A DNA stretch of 64,000 nucleotides, taken from assembly GCF_001701025.1 (NCBI RefSeq), contig NZ_CP016793.1, positions 5,890,001-5,954,000 of the forward strand, given 5' to 3'. The notes beneath the pieces are model-generated. The model saw nothing but the letters and a program-made list of their open reading frames with translations. It did no database searches and was not told the DNA's origin. Source of the DNA: Lentzea guizhouensis. Lineage in GTDB: Bacteria > Actinomycetota > Actinomycetes > Mycobacteriales > Pseudonocardiaceae. Both the position numbers and the translations under genes were made by a program. Below are positions 53,043 through 61,714 of the stretch, one piece after another. The stretch's first letter is position 1. The number at the start of each line of letters is the position of its first letter.

Positions 53043-53662
53043 TGGACGTCGCCTACGTGCTCTACCCGAACATGACCGCGCTCGACCTGGTCGGGCCCTT
53101 CGAGGTGCTCGGCTGCGTGCCGGTGGTGTCACCGCGGTTCGTCGCGAGGACGCTCGACCCGGTGCGCTCGGACAACGGCCTGACCGTCGTGCCGACCGAC
53201 ACGTTCGACACGCTCAAGTCGGCGGACGTCGTCGTGGTGCCGGGCTCCGGGCACTGGAGGGAGGTGCTGCGCGAGTCGGCCGAGCTGGTCGCGTGGCTGC
53301 GGGAGGTGCACCCGACGACGAAGTGGACGACGTCGGTGTGCACGGGCTCGACGTTGCTCGCCGAGGCCGGGGTGGTCACGAAGGCGACCACGCACTGGGC
53401 CGCGCGCGAGGACCTGACGGTGCGCGGGGTCGAGGCGTGCACCGACCGGGTCGTGTTCGACGGCAAGGTCGTGACCGGCGCGGGGGTGTCGGCGGGCATC
53501 GACATGGCGTTGCAGCTGGTGGAACGGGAGTTCGGCACGGCGGTCGCGCAGACCGTGCAGGTCGGCATCGAGTACGACCCGCAGCCGCCGCACGCCTACG
53601 ACTCGATCCCGCCGGAGGTGACGCAGAACCTCAGGTCGCTGTTCGCCGCGAGCCAGAGCTGA
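53042..53662 (+). CDS. DJ-1/PfpI family protein
   Basis: 206 residues of class I glutamine-amidotransferase-like fold. DVAYVLYPNMTALDLVGPFE opens the domain. The nucleophile elbow is TTSVCTGSTLLAEAG (Cys near residue 101), followed by ATTHWAAREDL and VTGAGVSAGIDMALQLVE. This is close to the isonitrile-hydratase/ThiJ-like group, and it parallels the N-terminal domain of the GlxA regulator encoded directly upstream (TGATG overlap). The natural substrate is unknown. Its last codons lie within the first unit of the tandem repeat at 53650-53779. Confidence 0.88.
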   Translation: MDVAYVLYPNMTALDLVGPFEVLGCVPVVSPRFVARTLDPVRSDNGLTVVPTDTFDTLKSADVVVVPGSGHWREVLRESAELVAWLREVHPTTKWTTSVCTGSTLLAEAGVVTKATTHWAAREDLTVRGVEACTDRVVFDGKVVTGAGVSAGIDMALQLVEREFGTAVAQTVQVGIEYDPQPPHAYDSIPPEVTQNLRSLFAASQS

Positions 53663-53779
53663 CCTGGCCGCCGGTGAGCCGGGGCCGATCGGGCGGTCGG
53701 CGAGCCAGGGCTGGTCGGGTGACCGTCGAGCCAGGGCTGGTCCGGCGGTCGGCGAGCCAAGGCTGATCGGGCGGTCGGC
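53650..53779. repeat. five 26-base tandem repeats at a convergent gene junction
   Basis: Units at 53650-53675, 53676-53701, 53702-53727, 53728-53753 and 53754-53779. They share the start GAGCCAGGGCTGGTC (with small changes) and mostly the end GGGCGGTCGGC. Unit 1 includes the 3' end and stop codon of the DJ-1 gene. A faint sixth unit may follow, overlapping the ATPase stop at 53791. Confidence 0.85.
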
Positions 53780-53790
53780 GGACCTGGGCC

Positions 53791-54411
53791 TCAGGTCGTC
53801 GTCCGGCGCAGCCCCGAGCTGATCCGCCCGCCGGCCAGCTCCAGCACCCGGTCGGCGGCGGCGTGCACGGCGTCGTGGTGCGTGGCGATCAGCACCGCGG
53901 CGCCGTCGTCGGCGACCCTGCGCAGCACCCCGATCGCCGCCTCCGCGCTCGCCGCGTCCAGGTGGGCCGTGGGCTCGTCGGCCAGCAACGCCGACGGCCG
54001 CGCCACCACCGCACGCGCCAGCGCCGCCCGTTGCTGCTGCCCGAACGACACCTGCGCCGGGTACCGCCCGCCCAGGTCCCCGATCCCCAGCTCCGCCAGC
54101 ACCCGTGCCACCGGGTCCGTCGCCAGTCCCCGCAACCGCAACGGCAGCGCGACGTTCTCCTCCAGCGTCAGCTCCGTCGCGAGCCCCAGCGACTGCGGCA
54201 GCACCGCGCACGCCGACCACGCCGCCGGCCCCGGCTCCACCGCCCCCGCGTCGGGGAAGTCGAAGCCGCACAGGATCGACAGCAACGCCGTCTTGCCCGA
54301 CCCGGACGGCCCGCTCAGCGTCACGAACTCACCGGGTGCCACCACGAGGTCCACCCCGCGCAGCACCTCGACGCCGCCGAACGACCGCCGCACCCCGGCC
54401 GCGCTGATCAC
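53791..54411 (-). CDS. ABC transporter ATP-binding protein (MacB/LolD type), second ATPase
   Basis: 206 residues. Walker A is SGPSGSGKTALLSILCG. The Q-loop sits in CAVLPQSLGLATEL. The signature is altered to VSFGQQQRAALARAVV (family LSGGQ). Walker B is ALLADEPTAHLD and the H-switch is IATHHDAVHAAADR. GTG 54411 overlaps the stop of the other ATPase (GTGA). It is the last gene of a three-gene exporter operon. Having two distinct ATPases for one FtsX-type permease suggests a heterodimeric nucleotide-binding unit, one site being degenerate. Confidence 0.88.
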   Translation of the reverse strand: MISAAGVRRSFGGVEVLRGVDLVVAPGEFVTLSGPSGSGKTALLSILCGFDFPDAGAVEPGPAAWSACAVLPQSLGLATELTLEENVALPLRLRGLATDPVARVLAELGIGDLGGRYPAQVSFGQQQRAALARAVVARPSALLADEPTAHLDAASAEAAIGVLRRVADDGAAVLIATHHDAVHAAADRVLELAGGRISSGLRRTTT

Positions 54412-55007
54412 GACGCCACCAGCGGCACGCACAGGTCCGCCAGCTCGACCAGCCGCGGGTCGTGCGACGCGACCACCGCCGGTACCGGCAACGTCCTCAG
54501 CGTCTCCAGCACCAGGTCCGCCGAGCGCACGTCCAGCTGCGACGTCGGTTCGTCCGCCACCACGACGGAAGCCCCGCGCGCCAACGCGCACCCGAACGCC
54601 AGCCGTTGCTGCTGCCCGCCGGACAACGCCCCGATCCGCCACGTCGCCGAGTCGCCCAGCCCCAGCTGCTCCAGCAACGACAGGTCCGTCGCCCCCGCCG
54701 CCCGCAGGTTCTCACCGACCGTCAGGTGGCCGATCAGGTTGTCCGCCGGGTTCTGGAACACCACCGCGATCTCCTTGCGCCGCAAGGACCGCAGCTCCTT
54801 CCACGACAACCCGGACGTCGGCCGGTCACGCACGTAGACCTCACCCGCGGACGGCCGTTCGACCAGTGACAGCACCCGCAGCAACGTCGACTTGCCCGAC
54901 CCCGACGGCCCGGACAGCACGGTGAGCCCGGCCGCGATGCCGAGCGACATGTCCGCGACCGCCCGCACCGCCCCGTAGGACACCCCGACACCACTGGCGC
55001 GAATCAC
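54408..55007 (-). CDS. ABC transporter ATP-binding protein (MacB/LolD type), first ATPase
   Basis: 199 residues. Walker A SGPSGSGKSTLLRVLSL, Q-loop VVFQNPADNLIGHLTVGENL, canonical signature ALSGGQQQRLAFGCALAR, Walker B VVVADEPTSQLD and switch VVASHDPRLVELAD. It lacks the usual C-terminal extension and is short. GTG 55007 overlaps the permease stop and its own stop overlaps the next GTG, so all three genes are translationally coupled. Confidence 0.9.
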   Translation of the reverse strand: MIRASGVGVSYGAVRAVADMSLGIAAGLTVLSGPSGSGKSTLLRVLSLVERPSAGEVYVRDRPTSGLSWKELRSLRRKEIAVVFQNPADNLIGHLTVGENLRAAGATDLSLLEQLGLGDSATWRIGALSGGQQQRLAFGCALARGASVVVADEPTSQLDVRSADLVLETLRTLPVPAVVASHDPRLVELADLCVPLVAS

Positions 55008-57449
55008 CTGAGCAGCTCTCCCATCCGCGCGTTGCGCACGCCGCGCACCGCGAGCCACGCCGCCGCCGCGACCACCACACCACCGCACAACACCATCAAA
55101 CCCAGCAACGGCACCAGGTTCGGCAACATCGGCGCCGGGTTCAGCCACGGCGCCGGGTCCAGCCTCGGCACCGCGGCACCGGCGCTCACGAACGACGCCA
55201 CCGCACCGATCGCCACCGCGCACAACGCGACCGCGCCCACCTCCAGCAGGTGGCTCGACCACAGCACCGCGGGCTTCAGGCCCATCCGCGTGGACAGCGC
55301 GCCCGACACCGCGTTCTGCCGCCGCCGCACCTCGATCGCGAGCAACAGCGCCACCGCCGCCACCACGGCCAGCACGACGCCGATCGCCGCCACGAACCCG
55401 AACGTCCACTGCACGGTCAGGAACGGCAGTCCGTCGAGCACCTTCGCCCGGTCGACGACGTTCGTGTGGTGGATGCCCGCCTTCTGCAGCTCCGCGGTCA
55501 GCGCGCCCAGCGGCAGCGACGACCACAGGTGCCACGACCCGACCTGCTCCAGCGCGGGCACCGAATCCTTGGTGACCACGTATCCGCGCGTGCCGAGCTT
55601 CGGGAACGACGGCAGTTGCTCGGTCGGCTTCAGCAGCGGCAGCCCGGGGATCTGCATCTCCTGGTTCGCCGAGCGCCCGATCCGCACCGCGGAGGCGACC
55701 GCACCGGTCTTGCCCAGCCCGGCCAGCACCGTCCGCACCCGTGCCGGGTCCGCCACGATCGCCGCGTCGGTGAACGTCGCCGGCTCCACCACCAGCGCGC
55801 CGGAGCTCACCCCGACGACGGTCGTGTTGCCGCGCAACGCTTCCGGCAGCGCCACCTTGCCCGTGGCGACGTCCTGCGACACCTGCGCCGTGCTGTTCGC
55901 GCCGACGTACACACCGGACTTCGAGTCCAGCGCCGACTGCTGGGCGCCCGCGACCGAGCTGCCGACCGCGACCGTGCCGACCGCCAGCACGCCCACCAGC
56001 ACCACCCGGTGACCGGCCCGGCCGCCGCCGCGAGCCGCCGCAACGCCAGCTGCGCCGCCGGCACCTGCCAGAACTGCACGCGGTGCGACCAGACGAGCGA
56101 CCAGCGCAGCACCCGCGTCGCGAGCAACGCCGCCGCCAGCACCACCAGCAGCGGGAACGTCAGCGCCGCCGCGTCGATCCTCGGCAGCTCACCGACCTTG
56201 GGCCGGGTGCCCAGCCCGTTCTGCGCGAGCCGCACCCACGCCAGCACCGCGAGCCCGCCGACCGCCAGCTCCCACGGCAGCACCGCGAGCCGCCACCGCC
56301 GCGCCCGCCCCTGGAACGTCCGGTGCGTCCTCCAGGCCGCCGTCAGCACGGTCACCGCGAGGCCCAGCACCACCACGGCCAGCACCGCGGCCGACGCCAC
56401 CCACAGCGTGCCGGGCGCGAGCGACGTGCCCGGCCCGTACAACGGCAGCAGCACCCGCGCGGCCACCAGCCCAGCACCCCGCCGAGCACCAGCGGCAGCC
56501 CGAGCTCCAGCACCCCGCGCACCCCCAGCGCCAGCGGGCCCGCCCCGCGCACCCACAGCAGCCGCAGCTCGGAATGCCTGCGCTGGGCCCACTGCACGGT
56601 CACCGTGCCGACCCCGGCGAGCCCGACCAGCACGCTCACCACCACCAGCGGCAGCAACGCCGACCCGACGTTGTCGCGCGAGGTGCTCGACGCCGTGATC
56701 GCGGCGGAGATCGAGTCGGTCTTCGTCAGCGGTAGCCCGAGCTTCGCCAGCAGCGCGTTCCCGTTGTCCCGCAGCGCTTCCGCCTCGGCGATGGTCTCGA
56801 CCGGCTCAACCGGGAACCGGATCGACACCGACGCGCCGGCGGTGAAGTCCTCCGGCAGCAACGTCAGGTCGGACGCCTGGTGCACCCAGATCACCGACGT
56901 GCTGGTGCCGTCACCGGCCAGCGCGTTGGGCACCACGGTCTTGGCCTCCGAGCACCACCAGCCGGCCACCGGGTGCGCGAGGTCGGCGTAGATGGCGGTG
57001 ACCTTCAACGACGAGCCGACGAGCTGGTCGCCGACCTTGACCTTGGCCGCCGTCGCGATCGTCCGCGGCACCCACAACCCGGTGCCGCCGCCCTGCAGCA
57101 CCTTCAGGTGCTCGGTCGCACCCGGCCGGTACCCGAACCGCCCGTAGGTGGCGAGCCCGGTGAAGTCGGGCCGCCCGATGTTGGTGTAGACGGCCCCCAG
57201 ACCGCCGTTCGCCGTGGCGGTGCGGATGGCCGTGTCGAGCGGCAGCCGGTCGCCGTCGAGCGAGGGGTGCATCGACTGTGGACAGATGCGGCCCTGCTGG
57301 TAGGCCAACGCGGCGCTGCCGGCCGCACTGGAGTGCAGCACCGCCGCGGCCACCACGAAACCCAGCAGCAACGTCGTCACGATGCTCACCAGCAGGGTGA
57401 GCGGACTCGACAGCGCTGCCCTGGGGGCGGCTCTCCACGGCAACTGCAC
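55004..57449 (-). pseudogene. large FtsX/MacB-type ABC permease, broken by two frameshifts
   Basis: One permease of about 815 residues is spread over three frames. The N-terminal part (57449 to about 56470) has a first helix (LTLLVSIVTTLLLGFVVAAA), a long extracytoplasmic loop and a second helix region ending VLELGLPLVLGGVLG. The middle (about 56470-56010) reads GAGLVAARVLLPLYGPGTSL to LRRLAAAAGPVTG. The C-terminal part (about 56005-55004) reads VVLVGVLAVGTVAVGSSVAG to the FtsX-like end VRGVRNARMGELLR. The breaks fall at short C runs (near 56010 and 56470). Both ATPases downstream are intact, which favours sequence error or very recent decay. GTG 57449 is the start. Confidence 0.8.
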
Positions 57450-57458
57450 CAGCGCACG

Positions 57459-57596
57459 CTAACTGGCGTTTTTCGTTTTGGGGAGCCTTTGGGACATCTC
57501 GCTTCGCATGACACCGAAGCGCGCTCCGAACGGGTCAGCGAGCACCGCGATCCGGCCGACTCCTCCGAGGTCGAACGGGGCGTGGACGTGCGGCGG
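57459..57596 (-). pseudogene. C-terminal remnant of a VOC/glyoxalase-family protein
   Basis: About 45 codons read PHVHAPFDLGGVGRIAVLAD and PFGARFGVMRS before a stop at 57459-57461. F-D-x-x-G-V-G-R-x-A-V-L-x-D-P-x-G-A is the typical last strand pair of VOC-fold proteins. There is no start codon or N-terminal half; the XRE gene stop (57597) lies where it should continue. It is a fragment left by deletion. Confidence 0.5.
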
Positions 57597-58448
57597 CTAC
57601 TCCCAGCTCCAGCGGATGCCGACCCAGTTGACCGAGACGTTGGACTCGAAGTGGTGCACCGAGTTGGTGCCGTCGAGCGTCAGGTCGATGGTCCGGTGCG
57701 GCTCGGTCTCCTCCCAGTCCTGCAGGTAGACGTGCGGGTCGACGGGCAGCGCGGCCTCGTCGAAGTGCACCTCGATCAGGCTCTGCGCGAGGAAGCACCG
57801 CACCCCGTGCGCGTACTCGAAGCTGTCGACCCGCGTCGGGTCGTGGATCAGGTACTCGAACACGTGCGTCTCGCCCAGCCGCAACGGCCGGTCGAACAAC
57901 AGCTCCTCGACCGTCGTCCGGTCCTCCAGCACGGTCTGCCCGACCCGGCAGTTGCGCAGGGGCTCGTGCGTCACCCGCACCTCGTCGTCACCCCAGTAGT
58001 GCGCGTTGTACCGGTCGACCCCGTCCGTGTGCGCCCGCACCACCATCTTCACCAGGGCCCTGGACGCGTGGCGCTCGGCGTCGACGAACACCCGGTCGTG
58101 CCGCGCGACGATCTCCAGGTCGTTGGCGTCGAAGCCGGGCATCATGCCGGGCACCACCTCCGGCCACCCGCTCGGCCCGGTCTGCTCCAGCAGGCCCAGC
58201 AACGAGCGGGCCGGCACGTCGAGCAGCTGCTCCAGCACCGCCACGGCCCTGAGGGACTTCGGTGACACCGGCTTGACCCGGCCCTGCTGCCAGTCGCTGA
58301 GCGTGGACAGGGCGACGGCCACGTCCTGCTGGGCGAGGCGGGTGCGCAGGCGTTCCAGGGTGAGGCCACGCCGGCGGATGGCCGCCCGCAGGGCGGCGTG
58401 GAACGGTCCGATGCGCAGCAGTGCTTCGAGACTCGGTGTGGCACTCAC
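57597..58448 (-). CDS. XRE-type helix-turn-helix protein with large unknown C-terminal domain
   Basis: 283 residues. HTH at about 25-60: LERLRTRLAQQDVAVALSTL followed by SDWQQGRVKPVSPKSLRAVA, which reads as a Cro/CI-type motif. The C-terminal 190 residues (FDANDLEIVARHDRVFVDAE, HVFEYLIHDPTRVDSFEYAH, SVNWVGIRWSWE) form a beta-rich domain without a recognised name, perhaps sensory. GTG 58448 is used (VSATPSLEALL). It lies 17 bases downstream of the epimerase gene in the same direction, so it may be the last gene of the hydroxyproline operon or have its own promoter. Confidence 0.78.
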   Translation of the reverse strand: MSATPSLEALLRIGPFHAALRAAIRRRGLTLERLRTRLAQQDVAVALSTLSDWQQGRVKPVSPKSLRAVAVLEQLLDVPARSLLGLLEQTGPSGWPEVVPGMMPGFDANDLEIVARHDRVFVDAERHASRALVKMVVRAHTDGVDRYNAHYWGDDEVRVTHEPLRNCRVGQTVLEDRTTVEELLFDRPLRLGETHVFEYLIHDPTRVDSFEYAHGVRCFLAQSLIEVHFDEAALPVDPHVYLQDWEETEPHRTIDLTLDGTNSVHHFESNVSVNWVGIRWSWE

Positions 58449-58465
58449 CCCGGTGAGCTTATCGA

Positions 58466-59458
58466 CTACAGCGAGAACCCCTCCGGGAACGGATCCGTCG
58501 GGTCGAGCAGGTACTGGCCCATCCCCGTGATCCACGCCCGGCCGGCCACGGTGGGCACCACGGCCGTCCGGTCACCGAGCGGGACCTCCTCCAGCAGCGT
58601 CCCGATGAACCGCGTCCCGATGAACGACTCGTTCACGAACTCCACCCCGATCCCCAGCTCACCCCGCGCGTGCAGCTGGGCCATCCGCGCGCACGTCCCG
58701 GTGCCGCACGGCGAGCGGTCGAACCAGCCGGGGTGGATGGCCATGGCGTTGCGCGAGTCGGCGCCGTCCAGGCCGGGTGCGGTGAACTGGACGTGCTTGC
58801 AGCCGCTGATGGCCGGGTCGAGCGGGTGCACCGGGCGCCGCACCCGGTTGATCTCGTCCATGATGGACAGACCGGCGGCCAGGACGCGGTCCTTCTCCGT
58901 GCGGTCGAAGGGGATGCCGAGGTCGGCGAGCGGCAGGATGGCGTAGAAGTTGCCGCCGTAGGCCATGTCGTAGCGGACCTCGCCGAGACCGGGGACGGTG
59001 ACCGTCGCGTCGAGCTCGTGGGCGTAGGCCGGGACGTTGCGGATCGTCACGAGCTTGGTGCGGGTGTCGTAGTCGGCGAGCACCAGGCCGGCCGGGGTGT
59101 CCAGGCGGACCGTGGTCACCGGCTCGGTCACCTCGACCATGCCGGTCTCGACCAGGACGGTGGCCACGCCGATGGTGCCGTGGCCGCACATCGGCAGGCA
59201 GCCGGACACCTCGATGTAGAGCACGCCCCAGTCCGCGTCCGGGCGGGTCGGGGGCTGCAGGATCGCGCCGCTCATCGCCGCGTGGCCGCGTGGCTCGTTG
59301 ACGAGCAGCTTCCGGACGTGGTCGTGGTCCTTGACGAAGTTCAGGCGCTTGTCAGCCATGGTCTCGCCGGGGATCACGCCGACGCCGCCGGTGATCACCC
59401 GCGTCGGCATGCCCTCGGTGTGCGAGTCGACCGCGCTGAAGTACCGGGCGAACCTCAT
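58466..59458 (-). CDS. proline racemase family protein, probable 4-hydroxyproline epimerase
   Basis: 330 residues. The two catalytic cysteines are C91 in GCLPMCGHGTIG and C251 in DRSPCGTGTCARM, the MCGHGTIG/SPCGTGT pair of cofactor-independent epimerases. Residues Gly/Ser around them and the context indicate a trans-4-hydroxy-L-proline 2-epimerase (product cis-4-hydroxy-D-proline) rather than proline racemase or a dehydratase (which has Thr for the second Cys). ATG 59458 overlaps the DapA-type stop (ATGA at 59455-59458). It performs the first step of the pathway encoded by this operon. Confidence 0.93.
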   Translation of the reverse strand: MRFARYFSAVDSHTEGMPTRVITGGVGVIPGETMADKRLNFVKDHDHVRKLLVNEPRGHAAMSGAILQPPTRPDADWGVLYIEVSGCLPMCGHGTIGVATVLVETGMVEVTEPVTTVRLDTPAGLVLADYDTRTKLVTIRNVPAYAHELDATVTVPGLGEVRYDMAYGGNFYAILPLADLGIPFDRTEKDRVLAAGLSIMDEINRVRRPVHPLDPAISGCKHVQFTAPGLDGADSRNAMAIHPGWFDRSPCGTGTCARMAQLHARGELGIGVEFVNESFIGTRFIGTLLEEVPLGDRTAVVPTVAGRAWITGMGQYLLDPTDPFPEGFSL

Positions 59459-60348
59459 GACGTGGCCAGCTTCATGTCGGCCTCGATCTGGGTGCGCTGG
59501 GCGTCGGACAGCGGGCCGCGCGGGGGACGGCACGGGCCGCCGTACCGGCCGACGAGGTCCATGCAGTACTTGATGGCCTGCACGAACTCGGTGCGCGAGT
59601 CCCAGCGGAAGGCGGGCACGAGGCGTTCGTACAACGAGCGGGCCTCGGTGAGCTCGCCGTCCAGTGCGAGCTGGAACAGCTCGGCGGACTCGGCCGGGAA
59701 GACGTTGGGGTAACCGGCGAACCAGCCGGCGGCGCCCATCAGCAGGCTTTCCAGCACCACGTCGTCGGCGCCGGCCACGACGGTCAGGTGCGGGGCGGCG
59801 GCGCGGATCTCCAGCACGCGGCGGACGTCGCCGGAGAACTCCTTCACGGCGGTGACGTGCTCGATCTGGCCCAGCTCCGCGATCAGGTCGGGGGTCAGGT
59901 CGACCTTGGTGTCGATCGGGTTGTTGTAGACCATGATCGGCAGGCCCGCCTTGGCGACCTCGCGGAAGTGGTGCACGACCTCGCCGCGGTTCGCCCGGTA
60001 CATCGTCGGCGGCAGGCAGAGCACGCCGTCCGCGCCGTCCTCCGCGGCCAGCTCGGCCCAGTGGCGGGCCTGGTGGGCGCCGACGCCGTGCACACCGATG
60101 ACCGCGATGCCCTTCCCCTTCACGGCGGCGATGGCGGTCTGCGCGACCTCACGGCGTTCCTGGTCGGTCAGCGACGAGTACTCGCCGAGCGAGCCGTTCG
60201 GGCCGACACCGCGACAGCCGGACTCGACGACCCAGCGGCAGTGCTCGGCGAACCTGTCGAGGTCGGGCCTGAGCCCCGCGGGCGCGCTGGAGTCCTCCCG
60301 GTACGGCAGCGCGGTCGCGACGATGACGCCGTCGAGGCGTTCGGTCAT
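59455..60348 (-). CDS. DapA-family lyase, probable 1-pyrroline-4-hydroxy-2-carboxylate deaminase
   Basis: 297 residues of TIM-barrel class I aldolase fold. The Schiff-base lysine is K169 in VTAVKEFSGDV, the proton-shuttling tyrosine is Y141 in IMVYNNPID, and the carboxylate-binding GVGPNGSLGEYSSLTDQE replaces the G-T-T-G-E loop of true DapA. In hydroxyproline degradation this family deaminates pyrroline-hydroxycarboxylate to 2-oxoglutarate semialdehyde. ATG 60348 follows GGAGGA and overlaps the preceding gene's stop. Functional assignment rests on the operon; sequence alone says only DapA/NAL superfamily. Confidence 0.87.
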   Translation of the reverse strand: MTERLDGVIVATALPYREDSSAPAGLRPDLDRFAEHCRWVVESGCRGVGPNGSLGEYSSLTDQERREVAQTAIAAVKGKGIAVIGVHGVGAHQARHWAELAAEDGADGVLCLPPTMYRANRGEVVHHFREVAKAGLPIMVYNNPIDTKVDLTPDLIAELGQIEHVTAVKEFSGDVRRVLEIRAAAPHLTVVAGADDVVLESLLMGAAGWFAGYPNVFPAESAELFQLALDGELTEARSLYERLVPAFRWDSRTEFVQAIKYCMDLVGRYGGPCRPPRGPLSDAQRTQIEADMKLATS

Positions 60349-61535
60349 TGGTCCTCCTCGGGGAGCGCGGCGAGTTCGCCGAGCGGGATCGGCACCGCGA
60401 TCACGCGGCGCTGGGCGTCGAACGGGATGCCGGTGAGCTCGGCGGCGTTGCGGGCGCAGATGCGGCCCTGGCACCGGCCCATCGCGACCCGGCTGGTGAG
60501 CTTGAGCTCGCGCATGGTGGTGGCGGTGCCGAGATCACCGAGGCTGACCTTCTCGCAGCGGCACACCGTGGTGTCCTGGGTGAGCCACGTGCGCCAGCCG
60601 GGTTTGACGGCGTGCGCCCTGGCCAGTGCCGCGGCGAAGAGGAGGCCGTCGCGCACGGCCTTCAGCGCGTCGGCCGGTGGTTCCCGCCCGGCCGCGGCGG
60701 CCCCGGCGACGACGCCCTCGGCCTCGGACAGGTCGGCACCGCCGATGCCGGTGACCTCACCCGCCGCGTAAACGCCCGGCACCGAGGTCTGCTGGCGTTC
60801 GTCGACGTCGTAGAACCCGCCGGTCCTGGCGGCGTGCGGCACGAGGTCGGTGCGCGGCAGGAAGCCGTACCCGACGCAGACCAGGTCGGCCTGCACGGTG
60901 CGGTGGCTGACCGGGCGCCAGGCGCTGTCGAGCTTCGCGACGGTGACGCGGCTGCCGTGCTTGGCGATCACCGCGGTCCTGGTCTCCAGGCGTGGCAGGA
61001 CCCGCCGGTACTTGGCGAGCTCGGTGACCTTGTGCAGGTTCGCGGCGACCGCCTTCGTCTCCCGGGCCCAGGCCAGCGGCGAGTTCGCCTCGTAGACGCC
61101 GACGAGCGTGGCGCCGAGGTCCTGCAGCGCGGTCGCGACCGGGAGCAGGAACGGGCCGGTGCCGGTCACGACCACGCGTTCGGCCAGCGTGACGCCCTGT
61201 TTGGCGAGGGCCTGGGCGGCGCCCGCGGTGATCACGCCGGGGCCGTCCCAGCCGGGGAAGGGGAGCGGGCGGTCGTAGGCGCCGGTGGCGATGACCAGCG
61301 CGTCGAACGGGAGCTGCCGCGGGCCCCTGAGGTGGACGGTGCCGCCTTCGACCAGCCACGCCTCGGTGTTCTTGAGGTGGGTGACGCCGGGGTGCGCGAA
61401 CCTGGCCCTGCCGCGCAGGAACTGGCCGCCCGCCTCGGGTTCGGCGTCGACCATGGTGACCTCGGCGCCCGCGTCGGCGGCGGTCCTGGCGGCGGCCATG
61501 CCCGCGGGGCCGGCACCCACTACTACGACTCTCAT
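60345..61535 (-). CDS. FAD/NAD(P)-dependent oxidoreductase, alpha subunit of a D-hydroxyproline dehydrogenase
   Basis: 396 residues. FAD-binding VVVGAGPAGMAAARTAADAG starts at residue 4, with a second dinucleotide region VVVTGTGPFLLPVATALQDL and VPGVYAAGEVTGIGG. The C-terminus has a BFD-like cysteine cluster, TTVCRCEKVSLGDL with VAMGRCQGRICARN, for a [2Fe-2S] centre. This three-gene set (alpha, small ferredoxin-like, DAO-like) is the known heteromeric cis-4-hydroxy-D-proline dehydrogenase/hydrogen-cyanide-synthase-type arrangement. ATG 61535 overlaps the small subunit's stop. Confidence 0.88.
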   Translation of the reverse strand: MRVVVVGAGPAGMAAARTAADAGAEVTMVDAEPEAGGQFLRGRARFAHPGVTHLKNTEAWLVEGGTVHLRGPRQLPFDALVIATGAYDRPLPFPGWDGPGVITAGAAQALAKQGVTLAERVVVTGTGPFLLPVATALQDLGATLVGVYEANSPLAWARETKAVAANLHKVTELAKYRRVLPRLETRTAVIAKHGSRVTVAKLDSAWRPVSHRTVQADLVCVGYGFLPRTDLVPHAARTGGFYDVDERQQTSVPGVYAAGEVTGIGGADLSEAEGVVAGAAAAGREPPADALKAVRDGLLFAAALARAHAVKPGWRTWLTQDTTVCRCEKVSLGDLGTATTMRELKLTSRVAMGRCQGRICARNAAELTGIPFDAQRRVIAVPIPLGELAALPEEDQ

Positions 61536-61714
61536 GGCGTGGTCCTGATGATGTCGCCGTCCTTGAGCTGGTGGCGGCAGGCGCGGACCTCGGGGGTGCC
61601 GTTGATCTCCGCGACGCAGCCGAAGCACACGCCGATGCCGCAGAAGTACTTGCCCGGCAACAACTCCGCGACGTGCGCCACCTCCTTGGCAACGCCGTTG
61701 AACGTGACCTTCAC
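61532..61714 (-). CDS. small (2Fe-2S)-binding subunit of the dehydrogenase
   Basis: 60 residues. The cysteine pattern FCGIGVCFGCVAEINGTPEV with a fourth Cys in RACRHQL (C-x4-C-x2-C-xn-C) is that of plant-type ferredoxin folds, as in HcnA and SoxA-type small subunits. GTG 61714 overlaps the DAO-type stop (GTGA at 61711-61714), and its own stop overlaps the alpha-subunit ATG. It should carry electrons between the two flavin subunits. Confidence 0.87.
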   Translation of the reverse strand: MKVTFNGVAKEVAHVAELLPGKYFCGIGVCFGCVAEINGTPEVRACRHQLKDGDIIRTTP

